Positions 51,057 to 60,073 are shown, counted from the first letter of the stretch. The stretch is 64,000 nt of DNA from JAEUMY01 sp033764435 (GCA_033764435.1 JANRIX010000012.1:1-64000), one strand, 5' to 3'. The notes: generated by a model not told the origin, from the letters alone. Program-made: numbers and translations.

Positions 51057-53135
51057 TCAGCGCTCCACTTGGGTCTGGCTGCTGTTCAGCACGAGATATG
51101 CGGCGGTCTTGGCGCGGGTAAGCGTATCGGTCGCAGCCACCGCATTGACGGCGTTGATGATGATGTCGCGCGCACTGTCGGAAAGCGAGCCGGCGGTGAA
51201 GGTCCAGGCCAGCTTGTCGACCAGTGCGGCCGGATTGCCCGCCAGCGCCTGCCAGGGAGCCCAGTTGATGCTCGTTCCCACCGCGCCACTGACAGTGTTG
51301 TTGGGCGGGATGGCATTGCCCATGACCACGTTGTTGATGAAGTTGGCCCGCGCGAAAATGGTGCTGGAGTTCAGGATGGCAAACTCGGGCGCGGTCGAGC
51401 CCGTGGCCGGCAGCGTGCGATCCGGCGGATAGAAATTGAACACCGACGGCGAGGTGAAGATTGCCTGCGACATGCTGCCCAGTTGCGAGGTCTCGTAGAC
51501 ACCGTCGGTGGTGACGCCGAGTCCGCGCATGAGCTGCGTCACAAGCAGGATGGGTTCGACCAAATGCCCGTAGTTGGCGGTCGCCTTGAGGTCGCCGCGC
51601 GCCTCCGCATCGAGCAGGATGGCCTGCACGACGGCGCGGAGATCGCCGCGCACGCCGAGGCCATTGTTGCTGAATACTGCGGCGACACGCCCCACGTAGG
51701 CCGGGCTGGGCGACCCCCCCACCAGCTTCTGGATGAGTTGACGCGAGATGAAGGGCGCGACGTTTGGATGATTGAAGATGTTGTCGAGCGCGGCATTGAG
51801 GTCCTGCAGCGCGGTGCGGCCGGCGGGCAGAACCACGCCCTGCAGCAGGGTCTTGGCACCGGTGTCATGATTGGACTCGACCGCCTGCATCGGGAACTCG
51901 TAGTTCACTCCGTTGTTGCGCACTGCTGTGCCACCGCCAACCGGCGCGTAGGTCCAGCCGGTGAAGACGCGGGCGAAGTTCTCGACCGTGGTCTGGTTGT
52001 AGGTCGGAATCGGGTTGCCGCCCGCATCCAGCTTAAGCGTACCGTCCTGATTCATCTCGTGCAGGCCGATGCTGAAGAGCTGCAGCACTTCACGGGCGAA
52101 ATTCTCGTTGGCGGAGATGCCGCGGGCTGCGTCGGGCTTGTTGTTGTTCGCCATGTCGAGGAAGCGGCCCATGACCGGTGACAGCGTGGTGTGATACAGG
52201 ACATCACGGAAATTGCCGAATGCGTGATCAAGCAGGATCTGCTGATAGCGCGCCATGCCGTAAGCGTGATTCACCTCCGATCCGGACGTGACGATGATCT
52301 GCGAGAGCGCAAACGCGACCCGCTGGCGCAGCTGGTCCTCGCCGGTCATGGCATTCTGCAGAAAACGAATCTGCACCGGGAACAGCGAGTAGTTGTCCCT
52401 CGGACAGGTGCCTGTGCAGGTGTCGGGCCGATTGAATGCGACGTAGGGCAGCGCAGGATAGCTGGACTTCGGTGCGGCAAACTGCTCGGCCAACCACGCG
52501 TTGATGCCAATCTGTTCTACCCGGTTCACCAGCGCATCGGTCGGACCGAAGCTGGCCTGGCTCAGGAAGCGGTAAATGTCCGCGCGGCGAGCAGTCGACG
52601 TGCCGGGCACGCAGAGCGCCACACCGTTGTCGGCCCAGCCCCGATCCAAGGAATCCTGCGCGGCGGACAGCGTGGTGCTGTAACGGAAGTTGATGTTGCC
52701 CTGCCCATTGTTGAAGAAGCCGCGGCGGATGGGCTGGGTGTCGTCACTGCATGCCCCGTTCGTGGGCGGCAGCGCGTAGAACTGCAAGCCGCCATACTGC
52801 GTGAAATCGAGGGTCATCAGAAAACTGCATTCCCCCGCATCCACGCTGTAGAAGCGTATGTCAGCACTGACAGTGGGCGCGGTGAAAAGACAGGCTGCGA
52901 CCGCGCCCGCTGGCGCGTCCGCGGCAGTCGGCCACACCCGAAAGCTTGCGCCGCTTCGCCGCCAGTTCGGCGATGCATCCATGAACGCAATTTCGCCCGG
53001 ATCTGCGGTGATGAAGTAATGATTGCTGGCTGCGTGGTAGTACTCGATGACATCCACGGTGGCCGCGCGGGCGCTTCCCCATAACGCTGCGAGCAGCCAT
53101 GCCTGCAGTGCGAATATTCGCATCAGTGATTTCAT
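51057..53135 (-). CDS. DUF1800-family protein with N-terminal DUF5648-like domain
   Basis: 692-aa exported protein from the ATG at 53135 (AAGGAAAG upstream). The signal peptide ends near SARA. Residues about 25-155 resemble the DUF5648 repeat domain (VIEYYHAASNHYFITADPGEI, then MDASPNWRRSGASFRVW; FYSVDAGECSFL). DUF1800 follows: RFLSQASFGPTDALVNRVEQIG, QRVAFALSQIIVTSG, NENFAREVLQLFSIGLHE, FARVFTGWTYAP and FISRQLIQKLVGGSPS. It is upstream of and coupled to DUF1501. The 289 bp between this gene and the formyltransferase gene (53136-53424) hold no gene. The palindrome occurs within the signal peptide (MRIFALQ). Confidence 0.9.
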   Translation of the reverse strand: MKSLMRIFALQAWLLAALWGSARAATVDVIEYYHAASNHYFITADPGEIAFMDASPNWRRSGASFRVWPTAADAPAGAVAACLFTAPTVSADIRFYSVDAGECSFLMTLDFTQYGGLQFYALPPTNGACSDDTQPIRRGFFNNGQGNINFRYSTTLSAAQDSLDRGWADNGVALCVPGTSTARRADIYRFLSQASFGPTDALVNRVEQIGINAWLAEQFAAPKSSYPALPYVAFNRPDTCTGTCPRDNYSLFPVQIRFLQNAMTGEDQLRQRVAFALSQIIVTSGSEVNHAYGMARYQQILLDHAFGNFRDVLYHTTLSPVMGRFLDMANNNKPDAARGISANENFAREVLQLFSIGLHEMNQDGTLKLDAGGNPIPTYNQTTVENFARVFTGWTYAPVGGGTAVRNNGVNYEFPMQAVESNHDTGAKTLLQGVVLPAGRTALQDLNAALDNIFNHPNVAPFISRQLIQKLVGGSPSPAYVGRVAAVFSNNGLGVRGDLRAVVQAILLDAEARGDLKATANYGHLVEPILLVTQLMRGLGVTTDGVYETSQLGSMSQAIFTSPSVFNFYPPDRTLPATGSTAPEFAILNSSTIFARANFINNVVMGNAIPPNNTVSGAVGTSINWAPWQALAGNPAALVDKLAWTFTAGSLSDSARDIIINAVNAVAATDTLTRAKTAAYLVLNSSQTQVER
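53109..53122. repeat. TGCGAATATTCGCA palindrome, copy 17
   Basis: Exact 14-mer 13 bp inside the DUF1800 start codon, encoding RIFA of the signal peptide; similar placement to copy 2. Confidence 0.95.
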
Positions 53136-53424
53136 GTCGGCTTTCCTTCCCCTGGGTGCTTGCCCCCGGTGCCCGCGAACATGCGGGCAGTATCCGGATG
53201 ACGCACATGCTGTGGACGCCAATGTACGCCGTCAAATCGTGTTGGACAAACGGTTGGTGGATGCCGATGAGGGGCAAAATGTAACCGGGCGTTACCGGGT
53301 TACGGCTGGCTGCACCCTAACGCCACAGCGATGCGCAACAACTGTTACGTCTCCGGTCGCGCGGGCAAGCGCTGCGCGACCGGAAAGCACGCCGTGGCGG
53401 GTGGCACGCCGGGTGCGCAGTTAT

Positions 53425-54357
53425 TCAGCTTCCGAGCAGCGTCCCGGCGGCGATCCCGAAGGCCTGCGCCAGCTCCGGCCCGGAAGTCTTCTTGCCCTCC
53501 TCGTGTTTCGCCTTGATGACCTCGATCTGTCCGCCTTGGACGGTCACGAAGAAGGATGTCTCGGTGATGTGGGTGACCTCGCCCGGCTTGCCCTTGACCG
53601 CGCCAAAGGTGCGGACGATGTGCTTGCGCGCATCGAAGATCTGGATTTTCTTGCCGTTGAGCGTCGTCCAGGCACCGGGCGCCGGGCTGCACCCACGGAT
53701 CAGGTTGTAGACGAAGTCGACATGGTTGTTCCAGCTGATCTTCGACTCGGCCGCACGGCACCAGCCTTCGTAGGTGGCCTGCAATTCATCCTGCACGATT
53801 TCCTGATGCTTGCCGGCCACCACCAGATCGGCGGCTTCGAGCATGGCCGCCACACCCATGGGAAACAGGCGGTCAAAGTAGACGCTGCCCAGCGTGTCGT
53901 CATCACTGATGGGCGTGGTCTTCTGCAGGATGATGGGGCCTTCGTCGAGGCCATCCGTGGGACGGAAAATGGTGAGACCGGTTTCCTTCTCGCCCTTGAT
54001 GATGGACCAGCCGATGGCCGACGGTCCGCGATACTTGGGCAGGATGGACGGGTGGTACTGGATGGTGCCGTGCTTCGGAATGTTCACGAAGTCCTGCGGC
54101 GCAAACTGCAGCACGTAGGCCATGATACCGATGTCCACATTCAGTTCACGCAAAGCGGCCTGGGCCTCGGGACCCTTCAGTGAAGGCAGCTGGAACGTCT
54201 TGATGCCCTTCTCCTGCGCGGCCACGCGCAGCGCGTCTGGACGGGCACCTTCCTTTTCCGGCGCACAGAACACGCCGGCGACTTCATCGCCGCGTGCGAG
54301 AAACGCTTCGAGAACGGCCTTGCCGAAATCCTGCTGACCGATGATGGCAACTTTCAT
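53425..54357 (-). CDS. 10-formyl-THF hydrolase/formyltransferase-like protein of the oxalate operon
   Basis: 310-aa protein of the formyltransferase fold. It resembles the N-terminal hydrolase domain of 10-formyltetrahydrofolate dehydrogenase more than Met-tRNA formyltransferase: IQYHPSILPKYRGPSAIGW with the catalytic His near 106, TDGLDEGPIIL with the catalytic Asp near 142, then YEGW, ISWN, IRGCSPAPGAWTTLNG. The C-terminal OB-like domain is complete, but there is no acyl-carrier or aldehyde dehydrogenase part. It follows frc by 12 bp, so it is co-transcribed with oxc and frc. I infer that it moves or hydrolyses formyl groups, linking formyl-CoA/formate to folate one-carbon metabolism. Start at the ATG at 54357. 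Confidence 0.75.
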   Translation of the reverse strand: MKVAIIGQQDFGKAVLEAFLARGDEVAGVFCAPEKEGARPDALRVAAQEKGIKTFQLPSLKGPEAQAALRELNVDIGIMAYVLQFAPQDFVNIPKHGTIQYHPSILPKYRGPSAIGWSIIKGEKETGLTIFRPTDGLDEGPIILQKTTPISDDDTLGSVYFDRLFPMGVAAMLEAADLVVAGKHQEIVQDELQATYEGWCRAAESKISWNNHVDFVYNLIRGCSPAPGAWTTLNGKKIQIFDARKHIVRTFGAVKGKPGEVTHITETSFFVTVQGGQIEVIKAKHEEGKKTSGPELAQAFGIAAGTLLGS

Positions 54358-54369
54358 GTGCGTGGTTCC

Positions 54370-55638
54370 TTATGCTTTCTTGGGCGGCGCGGAGAAGGCG
54401 CCTGCCGCTTTCATGGATTCGATTTTGGCCGCGTCGTAGCCCAGCACTTGCGAAAGGATTTCCTCGGTGTGCTCGCCCAGCAACGGCGAGCGCTCGATCC
54501 TGGCCGGCGACGCGGACAGCTTGATGGGCATGCCGACGTTGAACCACTTGCCGCGCTGCGGATGGTCCAGCTCCACGTACATCTCGCGGCCGCGAACGTG
54601 TTCATCGTTGGCGAGATCGGACGTGGACATGATGGGTCCGCAAGGCACGTCCAGGGGATTGAGGATGGCCATCAGCTCGCGCTTGGTGTATTTCTCGGCA
54701 AACTTGTTGATGAGCGTCCACAGCAGTTGCTGGTTTTGGCGACGATCCGCGATCTTGGCCAGGCGCGGATCGGTGGCCATGTCGGGCATGCCGACATCCG
54801 GGCCGATGCGATTGGCCAGGGCCTCGAACACGGCTTCCTGCACCACGACATACAGCCAGTCATTGGGGCCGTGCGGCTTGCAGTGAATCGCATTGCCCAA
54901 CTGGCCACCGCCCGAATCGTTGCCGGCGCGGGGCACGTCGCCCATGTCCTTGTACGTCGGCACCGAGTACTCCGGCAATGCGCCGTGGTCCAGACGCTGA
55001 TGATCACGGAACTTCACCCGGCAGAGGTTCATCACCCCGTCCATCATGGCCACTTCCACGTACTGGCCCTGGCCGGTGCGGTTGGCCTGGTGCAGCGCTG
55101 CCAGCAGGCCGATGGCCAGATGCAGGCCCGTGCCGGAATCGCCAATCTGCGCGCCCGTGACAAAAGGCGGGCCGTTGGGCACGCCGGTGGTGCTCATGGA
55201 GCCCCCCATGGCCTGGGCCACGTTCTCGTAGGCCTTGAATTCGGCATAGGGGCCGGTGGAACCGAAGCCCTTGATGGAGCCCACGACAATCTTCGGATTG
55301 ATCTCGTGAATCTTCTCCCACGTGAACCCGAGCCGCTCCAGCACGCCGGGACCGAAGTTCTCCATCATGATGTCGCACTTTTTCAGCAGGTCGACAAACA
55401 CGGCCTTGCCCTCGGCCGACTTCATGTTCACGGTGATGGACCGCTTGTTGCAGTTCAGCATCGTGAAGTAAAGACTGTCGGCACCCGGGATGTCGCGCAG
55501 CTGGCCGCGCGTGGCATCACCCTGCGGCGGCTCGAACTTGATGACATCGGCGCCCATCCAGGCGAGGAGCTGCGAGCACGTCGGCCCGGCTTGGACGTGG
55601 GTCATATCCAGGATTCGAACACCTTTTAGCGCTTCCAT
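54370..55638 (-). CDS. frc: Formyl-CoA:oxalate CoA-transferase
   Basis: 422-aa class III CoA-transferase. It moves CoA from formyl-CoA to oxalate. Diagnostic residues match Frc: HVQAGP with Q17, the catalytic Asp in QIGDSGTG (D167; D169 in Oxalobacter), DSLYFTMLNCNKRSI, MENFGPGVLERLGFTWE, and a Gly-rich active-site loop NDSGGGQLGNA. Succinyl-CoA-dependent relatives differ in these loops, but the substrate remains an inference strengthened by the adjacent oxc. GAGGAG precedes the ATG at 55638. A fragment of a second frc 5' end lies just upstream. Confidence 0.9.
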   Translation of the reverse strand: MEALKGVRILDMTHVQAGPTCSQLLAWMGADVIKFEPPQGDATRGQLRDIPGADSLYFTMLNCNKRSITVNMKSAEGKAVFVDLLKKCDIMMENFGPGVLERLGFTWEKIHEINPKIVVGSIKGFGSTGPYAEFKAYENVAQAMGGSMSTTGVPNGPPFVTGAQIGDSGTGLHLAIGLLAALHQANRTGQGQYVEVAMMDGVMNLCRVKFRDHQRLDHGALPEYSVPTYKDMGDVPRAGNDSGGGQLGNAIHCKPHGPNDWLYVVVQEAVFEALANRIGPDVGMPDMATDPRLAKIADRRQNQQLLWTLINKFAEKYTKRELMAILNPLDVPCGPIMSTSDLANDEHVRGREMYVELDHPQRGKWFNVGMPIKLSASPARIERSPLLGEHTEEILSQVLGYDAAKIESMKAAGAFSAPPKKA

Positions 55639-55642
55639 TCTT

Positions 55643-55780
55643 CTAGCTCCTCACTTTGTTCAAGCCGCCGCGCCGCATCGGCTCGGCGCATCCCCGCGTA
55701 CGGGGCCCCTGCTTCCGGCCTCTCGTCGCTGCCTGGACGTGGGTCATATCGAGAATTCTGACGCCCTTCAATGCTTCCAT
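55643..55780 (-). pseudogene. Leftover 5' end of a second frc
   Basis: A 45-codon open frame whose first 17 codons give MEALKGVRILDMTHVQA, identical to the frc N-terminus, but with 9 nucleotide differences in about 48 bp. After that the sequence turns into unrelated Arg/Gly-rich codons up to a TAG at 55643, 4 bp before the frc ATG. It therefore looks like a decayed paralogue, possibly still translated as a leader peptide. Confidence 0.8.
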
Positions 55781-55829
55781 CGTAGTTGTCCTGTTGGTCC
55801 CAGCGATTGAATCAATGCTGCATGTGCGT

Positions 55830-55843
55830 TGCGAATATTCGCA
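55830..55843. repeat. TGCGAATATTCGCA palindrome, copy 18
   Basis: Exact 14-mer placed immediately after the stop codon of oxc, between oxc and the frc fragment, inside the operon. Confidence 0.95.
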
Positions 55844-57586
55844 TCAGGCTTTTTTGGCTGCCGTCGGATTGAGACTGGTGATGCGGCCGCTCTCCGTGCC
55901 CGCTGTCTCGTCAATGACGGCATTGATGAGCGTGGGCTTTCTTGAACGGATGGCATCCTCCATGGCTTTCCGCAGCTCGGCGGGCGTGGTGACATGCGCG
56001 CCGACACCACCGAATGCCTGCATGAGCATGTCGTAGCGGGCACCCTTCACGAATACGGTGGGCGCGGGATCGCGACCGGTGGGGTCCACATCCGTGCCCT
56101 TGTACACGCCGTTGTTGTTCATGATGACGATGCACACCGGCAGGTTGTAGCGGCAGATGGTTTCCACTTCCATGCCGGAGAATCCGAACGCGCTGTCGCC
56201 TTCGATGGCGATCACCTGCTGACCGGTCTCCACCGCGGCGGCAACACAGTAGCCCATGCCGACACCCATGATGCCCCACGTGCCGACATCGATGCGCTTC
56301 CGCGGCTTGTACATGTCGACAATGGAGCGGGTGAAGTCGAGCGCGTTGGCGCCCTCGTTCACGAACATGGCATCCGGGTTGGCCTTTACGATGTCGCGCA
56401 CCACATTGAGCGCGCTGTGGAAGTTCATCGGCGAGGGGTCCTTCGCCAGCGTTTCGGACATCTTGGCGATGTTCTTTCCCTTCTTGTCAGCAATGGCGCC
56501 GAGCCATTCAGCCGAAGGCTTGGCCCACGACGAGCCCATGCCCGCGAGCAGTGCCTCGACGCACGACTCGATGTCGCCCACCAGGGGCGCATCGATTTTC
56601 ACGTTGCTGTCGGCCTCCTGCGGCGAGATGTCGATCTGGATAAATTTCTGTCCGCCCCAGTCCTTGGAAGACTTGCCACCCCAGGTCTTGCCCTTGCCAT
56701 GCGACAGCAGCCAGTTGAGACGCGCGCCTATCAGCAGCACGACATCAGCCTCGGGCAGCACGAAGGAGCGCGCCGCCGATGCACACTGTTCATGCGTGTC
56801 GGGGAGCAGACCCTTGGCCATGGACATCGGCAGATAGGGAATGCCGGATGACTCGACCAGCTTGCGAATATTCGCATCGGCCTGGGCATAGGCGGCACCC
56901 TTGCCGAGCAGGATGAGCGGCTTCTTCGCACTTTTCAGCAGATCGAGCGCCCGGGCCACGGCATCCGGCGCGGGGATCTGCCGCGGTGCGGGATCCACCA
57001 CCTTGATGAGCGACTTGCGTCCTGCATCCGCAGGCAGGCTTTGCGCAAATAGCTTGGCCGGCAAGTCGAGATACACACCGCCCGGACGACCTGACACCGC
57101 CGCGCGAATCGCACGCGCGATGCCGACACCGATATCCTCGGCATGCAGCACGCGGTAGGCCGCCTTGCACAGCGGCTTGGCGATGGCGAGCTGGTCCATC
57201 TCCTCGTAATCACCCTGCTGCAGATCGACAATCTCGCGCTCGGAGGATCCGCTGATGAGGATCATGGGAAAGCAATTCACGGTCGCATGCGCGAGCGCGT
57301 TCAGACCGTTCAGGAAGCCCGGCGCAGACACGGTAAGGCACACGCCCGGCTTCTGGCTGATGAAGCCCGCGATGGACGCGGCATAGCCCGCGTTCTGTTC
57401 ATGCCGGAACGACAGCATGCGCATGCCCTCGGCCTGCGCCTTCCTGGTCAGGTCGGTGATCGGAATGCCCGGCAGACCGTAAAGGGTGGTGATGCCGTTC
57501 AGCTTCAGCGCGTCGATGACGAGGCGAAAGCCATCGGTCATCTCCTGCGCGGCTTCGGTGACGGCGGGTTCGGATACGGTGCCCAT
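55844..57586 (-). CDS. oxc: Oxalyl-CoA decarboxylase
   Basis: 580-aa thiamine-diphosphate enzyme that splits oxalyl-CoA into formyl-CoA and CO2. The N-terminal Pyr domain has the catalytic Glu in SFRHEQNAGYAA (E63) and GLPGIPITDL. The middle domain has LLGKGAAYAQADANI and GIPYLPMSMAKGLLPD, very close to known Oxc. The ThDP motif is IEGDSAFGFSGMEVETICRYNLPVC read in two parts (GDSAFG ... NNNGVY). First gene of the oxc-(frc fragment)-frc-formyltransferase operon, divergent from the Crp/Fnr regulator. One palindrome encodes ADANIRKL. Confidence 0.95.
   Translation of the reverse strand: MGTVSEPAVTEAAQEMTDGFRLVIDALKLNGITTLYGLPGIPITDLTRKAQAEGMRMLSFRHEQNAGYAASIAGFISQKPGVCLTVSAPGFLNGLNALAHATVNCFPMILISGSSEREIVDLQQGDYEEMDQLAIAKPLCKAAYRVLHAEDIGVGIARAIRAAVSGRPGGVYLDLPAKLFAQSLPADAGRKSLIKVVDPAPRQIPAPDAVARALDLLKSAKKPLILLGKGAAYAQADANIRKLVESSGIPYLPMSMAKGLLPDTHEQCASAARSFVLPEADVVLLIGARLNWLLSHGKGKTWGGKSSKDWGGQKFIQIDISPQEADSNVKIDAPLVGDIESCVEALLAGMGSSWAKPSAEWLGAIADKKGKNIAKMSETLAKDPSPMNFHSALNVVRDIVKANPDAMFVNEGANALDFTRSIVDMYKPRKRIDVGTWGIMGVGMGYCVAAAVETGQQVIAIEGDSAFGFSGMEVETICRYNLPVCIVIMNNNGVYKGTDVDPTGRDPAPTVFVKGARYDMLMQAFGGVGAHVTTPAELRKAMEDAIRSRKPTLINAVIDETAGTESGRITSLNPTAAKKA
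56863..56876. repeat. TGCGAATATTCGCA palindrome, copy 19
   Basis: Exact 14-mer inside oxc, encoding DANIRK in a helix where other oxalyl-CoA decarboxylases have a similar D-x-IR segment. Confidence 0.95.
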
Positions 57587-57764
57587 GCTGGCCTCCTCGA
57601 TTATCGCGTCGGGTCGTTATGCCGGACGCGGGTTGTAGTACTGGGGATGTGGCGTGTTGATTGACGCAGCGGTCGTGACGGTGGCCGGAGCCCGCCCCGC
57701 TTCGCCTCGGAAATCTTTTGCCGAATCGATCGACCATAACTGCCGTGCGCGGCACCGATCCGAC

Positions 57765-57816
57765 TATAATGGCATCTTAAAAAACGGCCCTTCCGAGCCG
57801 CCTTGATGGGGGTCAA
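57765..57816 (+). promoter_or_regulatory. Promoter and FNR-type box of the Crp/Fnr regulator
   Basis: A perfect TATAAT -10 box (57765-57770) without a good -35 is followed, about 26 bp downstream of the expected start site, by TTGATGGGGGTCAA (57803-57816). That is one mismatch from the FNR consensus TTGAT-N4-ATCAA. A site downstream of the start suggests repression, perhaps autoregulation, and it lies between two divergent genes so could also act on oxc. Confidence 0.65.
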
Positions 57817-57885
57817 GCGGCACCCGTTCCAGTCTTGCTGCAAGTCATTTTCCCGACGCAGATCAACCTTCCGCGAACCAATTTC

Positions 57886-58494
57886 ATGGCCTTGCTCATC
57901 AATCATCCCGACCGGGAAAAAATCCTCGGACAACTGAAAACCAACATCGTGCTGCGCAGCCTGAAGCCCAAGGCGCTGGCCGAGCTGGAGAAACAGTTGT
58001 CGATCATGGATTGCAAGAAGGGCGACATCCTGGTGTCGCAAGGCGATCACGAGATGGAGCAGTTCTTCGTGCTCGAGGGCGTGTTGAAACGCGTGGTGTC
58101 CAACCCGCAGGGGCGGGAGATGATCCTGCGTTTCGCGGTGGAAGACGACATCGACACCAGTTACGCGGCCTGGAAGCTGCACACGCCCTCGCCCTATTCC
58201 ATCCGCGCGGTGAGTCGCGGCCGCGTTGCGCGCATGCCGCTGCCGGCCTGGGGCGCGTTCATCGACCGCCATTCGCAGCTCAAGTCCGACTTCGAGTACG
58301 AGGTCATGCATCTCATGTCCGAGGTCATGGCCCATACCATCACACTGCATCTGCTGGATGCCGAAGGCCGCGTGCGACGCTTCCTCCGGAAACGGCCCGA
58401 TCTCTATGAGCGGGTGCCCAAGAAGGAGCTGGCCTCCTACCTCAATCTCTCCGCGGAGACGCTGTCCAGATTGAAGCATCGCGATCTGGGTTGA
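57886..58494 (+). CDS. Crp/Fnr-family transcriptional regulator
   Basis: 202-aa regulator from the ATG at 57886; an upstream TTG at 57835 would add 17 residues and is less likely. Residues about 15-125 form a cNMP-binding-like beta-roll (MDCKKGDILVSQGDHEMEQFFVLEGVLKRV). The C-terminal HTH is VPKKELASYLNLSAETLSRL, with the E-x2-S-R pattern that reads TTGAT in FNR. It lacks the N-terminal cysteines needed for an FNR iron-sulfur cluster, having a single Cys, so it is not an FNR-like oxygen sensor. Divergent from oxc and likely a regulator of the oxalate operon. Terminated by the hairpin at 58535. Confidence 0.85.
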   Translation: MALLINHPDREKILGQLKTNIVLRSLKPKALAELEKQLSIMDCKKGDILVSQGDHEMEQFFVLEGVLKRVVSNPQGREMILRFAVEDDIDTSYAAWKLHTPSPYSIRAVSRGRVARMPLPAWGAFIDRHSQLKSDFEYEVMHLMSEVMAHTITLHLLDAEGRVRRFLRKRPDLYERVPKKELASYLNLSAETLSRLKHRDLG

Positions 58495-58534
58495 TTGCAC
58501 CCGAGGCACCGTCGTTCCCTGGGAAGCGTAAGGT

Positions 58535-58574
58535 CGAAACGGGCTGCGCATGACTGCGCAGCCCGTTTCGTTTT
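58535..58574. terminator. Bidirectional hairpin terminator
   Basis: Perfect 16-bp stem (arms 58535-58550 and 58555-58570) with a TGAC loop and TTTT on the + strand. It separates the convergent regulator and tctA genes. Confidence 0.9.
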
Positions 58575-58576
58575 GA

Positions 58577-60073
58577 CTACTTGCCTTTGACCATCGCCAG
58601 CAGCTTGCTGATCAGCGGCCAGAACAGCAGCGCCAGCGCCAGTCCGGTGATGCTGCCGACCAGACCGTTGGAGAAGAACACGGACAGGTCGCCGCCCGTT
58701 CCCAGGAGCGCCTGGCGGAAGGCTTCTTCCGTGCGGTCACCCAGGACCAGCGCCAGCACCAGCGGCGCCAGCGGATAGTCGAGCTTCTTGAAGATGTAGC
58801 CCAGCACACCAAACGCCAGCATCATGTACACGTCGAACATGTTGTTGTTCACGGTGTACGCACCGATGGCGCAGATCACCAGGATCACCGGCGCGATGAT
58901 GGTGAATGGAATGCGCAGGATCGCGGCAAAGAGCGGCACGCAGGTCAGCACGATGATGAGGCCGACGATATTGCCGAGATACATCGAGGCGATCAGGCCC
59001 CAGACGAAATCCTTCTGCTCGACAAAGAGCAGCGGCCCCGGCTGAAGGCCCCAGATGAGCAGACCGCCCAGCAGCACGGCGGCCGTCGGGGAGCCGGGCA
59101 CGCCCAACGTGAGCATGGGCAGCAGGGCCGACGTGCCGGCGGCATGCGCGGCCGTTTCCGGTGCAACCACACCTTCCACCTTGCCCTTGCCGAAGTCATT
59201 GCCATCGGGCGACATGCGCTTGGCCACGCCGTAGGCCATGAACGATGCAGGCGTGGCGCCGCCCGGCACGATGCCCATGAAGCAGCCGACCGCCGAGGAG
59301 CGCAGCGACGTCTTCCAGTACTTCGGCAGTTCCTTCCAGGTCTGCATCACGACCTGCATGTTGAGCTTGGCTTTCGCGCCGCGGAACACCAGCCCCTCTT
59401 CGATAGTGAGCAGGATTTCGCCAATGCCGAACAACCCGATCACTGCGATGAGGAAGTTGAAGCCCTTGAGCAGCGATTCCTGGCCGAAGGTCAGGCGCAG
59501 ACTGCCGGTCACATTGTCCAGACCGACCGACGCCAGTGCGAAGCCGAGCATCATGGCAACGATGGTCTTGAACGGCGCGTCCTTGCTCATGCCGACGAAT
59601 GCGCAGAAGGTGAGCAGGTAGACGGAAAAGTTCTCCTTGGGCCCGAACTGCAAGGCGAGTTTCGCGACCGACGGCGCAAGGAAGGTGATCATCACCACGG
59701 CCACGAAGGCGCCGATAAAGGAGGAGGTGAACGCCGCAGTGAGCGCTTGCCCGGCTTTGCCTTGCTGTGCCAATGGATAGCCATCAAACGTGGTCGCCAC
59801 TGACCAGGGTTCGCCGGGTATGTTGAACAGGATGGATGTGATGGCCCCGCCGAACAACGCGCCCCAGTAGATGCACGACAGCAAGATGATGGCCGACGTG
59901 GGCGGCATGGTGAAGGTCAGCGGCAGGAGGATGGCGACACCGTTTGCGCCGCCGAGTCCGGGGAGCACGCCGATCAGCACGCCGAGAATGATGCCGATTG
60001 CCATCAGCATCAGATTGAACGGCGTCAGCGCAACACTGAAGCCCTGGAACAGTGAAGTCAGTGATTCGATCAT
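58577..60073 (-). CDS. tctA: Tripartite tricarboxylate transporter large membrane subunit
   Basis: 498-aa protein with about 12 transmembrane segments. TctA signatures are present: GVLIGVLPGLGGANGVAILLPL near residue 35, IYWGALFGGAITSILFNIPGEP near 70, FFVGMSKDAPFKT-like segments, GIVPGGATPASFMAYGVAKR near 270, and LGVPGSPTAAVLLGGLLIWGLQPGP. It forms the secondary transporter for carboxylates with TctB, fed by the TctC binding protein. It is 12 bp downstream of tctB. Located beside oxalate genes, so a small carboxylate such as oxalate is a possible substrate (inference). Confidence 0.95.
   Translation of the reverse strand: MIESLTSLFQGFSVALTPFNLMLMAIGIILGVLIGVLPGLGGANGVAILLPLTFTMPPTSAIILLSCIYWGALFGGAITSILFNIPGEPWSVATTFDGYPLAQQGKAGQALTAAFTSSFIGAFVAVVMITFLAPSVAKLALQFGPKENFSVYLLTFCAFVGMSKDAPFKTIVAMMLGFALASVGLDNVTGSLRLTFGQESLLKGFNFLIAVIGLFGIGEILLTIEEGLVFRGAKAKLNMQVVMQTWKELPKYWKTSLRSSAVGCFMGIVPGGATPASFMAYGVAKRMSPDGNDFGKGKVEGVVAPETAAHAAGTSALLPMLTLGVPGSPTAAVLLGGLLIWGLQPGPLLFVEQKDFVWGLIASMYLGNIVGLIIVLTCVPLFAAILRIPFTIIAPVILVICAIGAYTVNNNMFDVYMMLAFGVLGYIFKKLDYPLAPLVLALVLGDRTEEAFRQALLGTGGDLSVFFSNGLVGSITGLALALLFWPLISKLLAMVKGK

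Noticed and set aside
57886..58494. Oxygen-sensing FNR assignment for the Crp/Fnr regulator
   Set aside because: The N-terminal cysteine cluster required for the iron-sulfur sensor is absent; only one Cys is present.
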